A program made the position numbers and the translations under genes. The notes under the pieces are model-generated. The model ran no database searches. It was not told the origin of the DNA and saw only the letters and a program-made list of their open reading frames with translations. A stretch of DNA of 64,000 nucleotides from Bog-473 sp035947875 (GTDB taxonomy: Bacteria > Actinomycetota > Acidimicrobiia > Acidimicrobiales > RAAP-2), in assembly GCA_035947875.1 (NCBI GenBank), contig DASZJQ010000067.1:1-64000 (forward strand), written 5' to 3'. This document shows positions 60,195 to 64,000 of the stretch, in pieces (position 1 is the stretch's first letter; each line of letters begins with the position of its first letter).

Positions 60195-62096
60195 TCAGCT
60201 CGCCCAGCGCCAGTTCTCCGGGGTCAGGGCCTGCAGCACGTTCAGCGGCGTAGCACCCTTGAGATTGGTGGCGATCTCGTCGAACGGGTTGGCGTAGTTC
60301 GGTTGGTAGACCACCGGAAGTTGCTGGGCCAGGTAGTTCTCGTACTTGGTCAGCGTCACGTCCTGGAAGTTGGTGGCCTTGATGTTGGCGTCATTGGTCG
60401 GGTTCGAATAGCTGCCCGAGTTGGATCCGGCACCGGTCTGGAAGATCTCCTCTCCCGATGGGTAGTAGTCGGGCGAGAAGATCCACCCGGCACCCCAGTT
60501 CTCCAGCTGCCACGTGCACCCGCTGCCGCTGCACGGCGTGGCGTTCCCGATCACCGTGTCGAAGGTGCCGGTGGAGAGGGTCATGTTGATGCCAGCGGAG
60601 GACCAACTCGACTTCTCGGCGTTCATCGTGTCGGTGATTTGCGACAGGCCACCGGCATATTGGAGGTCGAAGGCCAGCTTGGCTCCCTTGGGGATCCCGG
60701 CGCCGCACTGATTGGACGCCGAGCCCGGCTTCTGGCACGTATCCGTGCCGCCAGAGACCACACTCCACCCGTGACTGCTCAGCAGGTTCTTGGCCTTGGT
60801 GGGATTGTACGGATACGGGTTGGTCTTCTCATAGGAAGTGGCGTAGGCATTCTGCGGTTCGGACGGCACGGGGCCATAGGTCCCGACGCCGTACCCGTGA
60901 GCGAAGCTCTTGATGTAGGCCGGCTGATCGACCAGGTACTGCACGGCCTGGCGGAAGTAGAGCTGGCTGAAGATCTTGCCGGCGTTCCCATCGTCAGCAG
61001 TCGAATTGAAGTTGTAGGGGAAGTAGTTGATGGCCCAGCCATACAACGGGTTCAGGGTGTACTTCCCTTCCAAGCGCGGGTTGTTGGCGCCCGGGGTGAA
61101 CACCGACGTGGCCGGGGCCGTGATGTCCTGGACGGGCAGGTAGCCGTAACTCAGCTGTCCGCCGACGAGGGCATTGTATTCGGCCGTGTCCGAGGTGAAG
61201 GGCGCCTCCTTGAAGGTCTTGATGGTGGGCTTGGTCGGGCCCGAGTAGGTCGGGTTGGCCGCCATCGTGACGTTACCGGTGGCGTCAAAGCTGGTCAGGT
61301 GCCACGGTCCGTCGACGACCTGCCAGAGGGGGTTGGTGGCGTAGGTCGGCAGCGCGTTGTTGGCCGCCTTCGGGTTGGCCGGGTCGTACCCCGCCTGGTT
61401 GGAGAGGAAGGTGTAGACCGCGGAGCAGGCGGTGTCGGCCGTGCCGAATGCGGCCGAGGAGCACCCGCCTGATCCGGGAGCGCCGCCGGTTGAGGTCGTA
61501 TCCCAGGCCATCGGGAACGGCGTGATCTGGCCCAACTGGTTGTAGGTGTACCAGAACGTGTTGACCGAGGTTGTCAGCTGCAGTGTCATCTGGGTCGGGC
61601 TGTCGATGGTCACACTCTTGATGGAGTCGGGGATGCTGGCGCCACCGGGGGCGTACGCGGCCCAGTTGGCCTTCTCGGCGTGCAGCATGTTCAGGAAGAA
61701 CATGACGTCCTGGGTGGTCACGGTCTCACCGTTGGACCACTTGTAGTCCTTGAGGTTGATGGTCAGGGTTGAGTTGTTGTTGGTGTAGGCCGGCTGGTCG
61801 GCCAGGGAGAGGTTCTCGTTGAGGCCGGGCGTCGTCCCGTTGCCGAACCAGTAGAGGGGTCGGTACATGAGGTACTGGAACTCGCTGATATTGGCGACGC
61901 TGAAGTAGGTCAGGCTCATGAACGGGAAGATGTAGTTCGGCGGTGTCTGGGGTTGCTCGGCCCACGTCGCCACCGTCGGCGTCGAGGTGGCGGCACCGCT
62001 CGAGGAGATCGGCCCGGCCAAGATCAGCCCCGTCGTCATTGTCCCTGCGGCCAAGGCCATACAGGCCGACCGCTTGAAAAACCCCTTCAGTCCCAT
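60195..62096 (-). CDS. Extracellular solute-binding protein, family 5 (peptide/nickel type)
   Basis: 633 residues. The Sec-type signal peptide (MGLKGFFKRSACMALAAG..., cleaved near SGAA) has no lipobox Cys at the end of the hydrophobic part, unusual for a Gram-positive binding protein. Family-5 elements are LADQPAYTNNNSTLTINLKDYKWSNGE and the domain-swapped C-half. It captures a peptide or similar solute for the DppB/DppC permeases. A GGGAG site precedes ATG 62096 by 4 nt. The ligand is unknown. Confidence 0.9.
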   Translation of the reverse strand: MGLKGFFKRSACMALAAGTMTTGLILAGPISSSGAATSTPTVATWAEQPQTPPNYIFPFMSLTYFSVANISEFQYLMYRPLYWFGNGTTPGLNENLSLADQPAYTNNNSTLTINLKDYKWSNGETVTTQDVMFFLNMLHAEKANWAAYAPGGASIPDSIKSVTIDSPTQMTLQLTTSVNTFWYTYNQLGQITPFPMAWDTTSTGGAPGSGGCSSAAFGTADTACSAVYTFLSNQAGYDPANPKAANNALPTYATNPLWQVVDGPWHLTSFDATGNVTMAANPTYSGPTKPTIKTFKEAPFTSDTAEYNALVGGQLSYGYLPVQDITAPATSVFTPGANNPRLEGKYTLNPLYGWAINYFPYNFNSTADDGNAGKIFSQLYFRQAVQYLVDQPAYIKSFAHGYGVGTYGPVPSEPQNAYATSYEKTNPYPYNPTKAKNLLSSHGWSVVSGGTDTCQKPGSASNQCGAGIPKGAKLAFDLQYAGGLSQITDTMNAEKSSWSSAGINMTLSTGTFDTVIGNATPCSGSGCTWQLENWGAGWIFSPDYYPSGEEIFQTGAGSNSGSYSNPTNDANIKATNFQDVTLTKYENYLAQQLPVVYQPNYANPFDEIATNLKGATPLNVLQALTPENWRWAS

Positions 62097-62115
62097 AGCA
62101 CTCCCTTGCTATTTG

Positions 62116-62170
62116 GTCGCCCGGGCGGGCGACGTTTTTGTTGCGCCTTCCGCCACCCCAGCGGCGGAAG
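62116..62170 (-). promoter_or_regulatory. Two-hairpin leader upstream of the peptide transporter operon
   Basis: Read in the direction of the operon, CTTCCGCC-N8-GGCGGAAG (62147-62170) is followed by a purine-rich linker with five A. Next come GTCGCCC-N4-GGGCGAC (62116-62133) and then the ribosome site. Both stems are perfect. The arrangement could regulate translation start or termination, but it matches no riboswitch class I know. On the plus strand the second stem plus five T resembles a terminator, with no gene to serve. Confidence 0.5.
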
Positions 62171-62259
62171 ATTCCGTAAACGTAACGCAACTGCCACATA
62201 AGGTGTCGAATGAACCATCAATATTTCGTTGAGTTCGCGGGTTTGAACGGAGTGGAACG

Positions 62260-62309
62260 GTGTGTGGCGGCCGCTCACACACGATTCGTGCGTCACACCG
62301 GCGTCACAC
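62260..62309. promoter_or_regulatory. CACAC operator-like cluster in the SBP/DMT divergent region
   Basis: GTGTGTG-N9-CACACAC forms a 7-bp inverted repeat (62260-62282). It is followed by two direct GCGTCACAC repeats at 62290-62298 and 62301-62309, 11 bases apart, so on one DNA face. This 294-base divergent gap holds no gene. A regulator shared by the transporter operon and the DMT gene is inferred. Confidence 0.45.
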
Positions 62310-62390
62310 GTCTGATGTGCTCCATCTGAGAACCAGCTGTGTACCCCCTGCGTGGCCGGTAGGGGCCGCCGTTACACTTGGGGCGGAACG

Positions 62391-63347
62391 ATGGTCTACG
62401 TCCTTGCTCTCGCGGCTGCGTTGTCCAACGCGCTGACGAGCGTGTTCCAGCGCATGGGCGTCGAGGACGCCCCGCAAGAGTCGACCATGACGCTGAGCTT
62501 GATGACCCACGCCATCCGTCGTGGCATCTGGCTCCTGGGGTTCTTCTTCATGGTCTGTTCCTTTCTCCTGCAGGCCTTTGCGCTGCACGCCGGTCGCCTC
62601 TCGGTGGTCCAGCCGATACTGACGATGGAGTTGCTGTTCCTCGTCTTCATTCTGGGGACGTACTTCGGGTACAAGATCACGCTGCGCGAATGGATCGGCG
62701 CCTCCGCCATTGCCTTCGGGCTCTCGGGTTTCCTGGTGTTCTCCGACCCCGGTGGGGGAAACGAGGTCCCGAGCAACCTGGACTGGATCTTGGTCGGGGG
62801 TGCGGCCAGCGCGGCCATCGTGGTGACGGTGGTGGCGACCCGATGGGGCCCACGTTGGTGGAAGGCGGCCATGTTCGGGTCCGCCGCCGCGATTTCCTTC
62901 GCCTTCACGGCCGCTCTGATCAAGGTGGTCGGTAACTATGCCGCCCGGGACTGGGTCAGCCTCTTCGTGCACTGGCAGACCTACGGTCTCGTCGTGTTCG
63001 GTCTGGCCGGCCTCTTTCTGACCCAGAACGCCTTCCACGCCGGACCGCTGGCGGCGTCGCAGTCGACCCTGGTGCTGGTCGACCCCCTGGCCAGCATCCT
63101 GTTCGGCATTGCCCTCTACGGCGACAGCCTACGGACGGCCAACCCCTGGGGCCCCTTGGAGGCGGTCTCACTGCTGGTCATGTTCGCCGGTGCCGTCTTC
63201 CTGTCCAACTCACCGCTGGTCACGGGGCTGCGGGGCGAGGGCAAGGGTGCAGAATACGAAGACCTGCTCTCCCGACGGGTGAAGCATTTCGGCCGAGAAG
63301 ACGTCGAGCTGGCCGACAACGGCCTGCCGCCCTTCTCCCCGACCTAG
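62391..63347 (+). CDS. DMT-superfamily (EamA-like) transporter
   Basis: 318 residues with about nine hydrophobic segments. The N-terminal helix ALAAALSNALTSVFQRMG and the central VQPILTMELLFLVFILGTYFGYKITLREWIGASAIAFGLSG are typical of drug/metabolite transporters. The C-terminal tail is charged. Family members export metabolites or amino acids; the substrate is unknown. ATG 62391 starts just before the first helix. It is divergent from the solute-binding protein gene. Confidence 0.82.
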   Translation: MVYVLALAAALSNALTSVFQRMGVEDAPQESTMTLSLMTHAIRRGIWLLGFFFMVCSFLLQAFALHAGRLSVVQPILTMELLFLVFILGTYFGYKITLREWIGASAIAFGLSGFLVFSDPGGGNEVPSNLDWILVGGAASAAIVVTVVATRWGPRWWKAAMFGSAAAISFAFTAALIKVVGNYAARDWVSLFVHWQTYGLVVFGLAGLFLTQNAFHAGPLAASQSTLVLVDPLASILFGIALYGDSLRTANPWGPLEAVSLLVMFAGAVFLSNSPLVTGLRGEGKGAEYEDLLSRRVKHFGREDVELADNGLPPFSPT

Positions 63348-63406
63348 GGTCCGCGCCAAGGTTCCCGCCCCTAGGTTCCGGCCCCTAGGTTCCGGCCCGC
63401 GCCAAG
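63343..63406. repeat. CCTAGG-centred short repeats across two convergent stop codons
   Basis: The unit GCCCCTAGGTTCCG occurs twice in tandem (63367-63380, 63381-63394), and a related CCTAGGGTCC precedes it at the DMT stop. CCGCGCCAAG flanks the block at 63351-63360 and 63397-63406. The copies contain the stop codons of both neighbouring genes. Confidence 0.75.
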
Positions 63407-64000
63407 ACTCGGCGGACGAAGGTGGCGAAATGGTCCGGGTGGGACAGATGGGCGCCGTGCTGGGACCCGGCGATCTCGTAGGTCTCGGCCCCGGGCACGT
63501 GGGAGCCGAGCCAGGCCACGGTGGTGCGGTGATGGGCCTGGCTACCCTCTCCCCCCATGCCGAAGACGGCGGGGGTGGTCAGGGCCAGGACGTCGAACGG
63601 TTGTTTCCCGCGCATGAACGTCATGTCGGCCACCAGCGCCGGACCGTCGGCCCGGCGGATGGCGCGCCCCTCGTCGGTGAGGCGCCGCCAGGCCTCCGGG
63701 CTGACCATCCGACCGAAGAACCGTTCGGCCTCGTCTCCCGGGTCCTCGGCCAGCGGGGCCCATTCCCTGCGCCGGTCCGAGCCGGGTGCCGTGCGCCTGA
63801 ACCCCAGCCACGGCATCGGTGGCTCATAGGCCCCAATGGCGTCGAAGGCCCGGGGCTCGGCCAGCGCCGCGCCGACCACGACATCGCCCCCCAGGCTGTG
63901 GCCCACTGCCGCCAGGCTGGTGGTTCCGGCCGAGCGCAGCTCGGTCGCCACGTCGAGCAGGTCGGCGATGTGGCCGCCCAGGTCCACCACCCCGCCGCCG
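63385..64000 (-). CDS. Alpha/beta hydrolase, C-terminal part (5' end beyond the window)
   Basis: About 205 residues of a minus-strand gene whose start lies beyond 64000. The nucleophile elbow VGHSLGGDVV is at the visible N-side, followed by AYEPPMPW and a late catalytic His in GSQHGAHLSHP. It is likely a cytoplasmic esterase or C-C hydrolase. The first strand and oxyanion region are outside the window. The substrate is unknown. Confidence 0.8.
   Translation of the reverse strand, partial: GGGVVDLGGHIADLLDVATELRSAGTTSLAAVGHSLGGDVVVGAALAEPRAFDAIGAYEPPMPWLGFRRTAPGSDRRREWAPLAEDPGDEAERFFGRMVSPEAWRRLTDEGRAIRRADGPALVADMTFMRGKQPFDVLALTTPAVFGMGGEGSQAHHRTTVAWLGSHVPGAETYEIAGSQHGAHLSHPDHFATFVRRVLARAGT

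Noticed and set aside
62116..62138. Rho-independent terminator on the plus strand (stem plus five T)
   Set aside because: No plus-strand gene ends upstream; the stem fits better as part of the minus-strand leader.

Overview
The window is G+C-rich DNA (roughly two thirds G+C by eye) with many GTG/TTG starts and ATGA/GTGA stop-start overlaps. It fits a chromosomal segment of an actinobacterium (Actinomycetota). Actinobacterial markers include a fused PafBC regulator, a CofC/FbiD gene divergent from gpsA, a FadE30-IpdF-FadD3 type steroid-catabolism block, an Rv1264-like adenylate cyclase and the prfB-ftsE-ftsX order. Acidimicrobiia is my best guess at class level, but this is inference. No rRNA, tRNA, CRISPR array, integrase or transposase was found.

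Layout. 1-2.24 kb (minus): biotin-carboxylase/BCCP subunit followed by the start of an M20 amidohydrolase. 2.28-9.94 kb (plus): birA, then a cell-envelope polysaccharide run (rmlB, rmlD, a UDP-sugar dehydrogenase, a UXS-like decarboxylase, two family-2 glycosyltransferases) ending in a lipoprotein with two retropepsin-like domains. 9.9-18.5 kb: beta-carbonic anhydrase, secA-prfB-ftsE-ftsX, a lipoprotein, ssb with two coupled small ORFs, and msrB. 18.5-22.6 kb: two minus-strand hydrolases and a secreted alpha/beta hydrolase. 22.8-27.6 kb: a tightly coupled acyl-CoA dehydrogenase, SDR, acyl-CoA ligase and alcohol dehydrogenase that look like FadE30, IpdF, FadD3 and an Adh. 27.6-42.7 kb: rmlA, dxs, an MFS transporter, a thioesterase, tldD/tldE, an FmdB protein, moaC, an acyl-CoA carboxylase beta subunit, a CtaG-like protein, fused pafBC, a DapB-like dehydrogenase, DedA and a tiny membrane protein.

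42.9-46.6 kb is the most unusual part. A helicase-less MobF/TrwC relaxase runs convergently into a soluble VirD4/TraG-like coupling ATPase. Next comes a lower-G+C spacer with a well-placed 43-codon Cys-containing ORF, then a Lys/Ala/Pro histone-H1-tail protein closed by a UUCG terminator. This looks like an integrated or domesticated mobilisation module. 46.7-56 kb returns to housekeeping: PIG-L deacetylase, cofC, gpsA, adenylate cyclase, GH38 mannosidase, a MatB-like ligase, a GYD protein and rnhB. 56-62 kb is a peptide-type ABC importer: a fused double ATPase on the plus strand faces a minus-strand operon of binding protein, DppB and DppC. The window ends with a DMT transporter and a partial alpha/beta hydrolase.

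Functional links: biotin ligase, biotin-carboxylase and carboxyltransferase subunits form an acyl-CoA carboxylase set. rmlA, rmlB, rmlD and a WbbL-like transferase make and use dTDP-rhamnose. The 22.8-27.6 kb block probably degrades steroid C/D-ring propionate. All names rest on motif and similarity recognition by eye; no database search was run.
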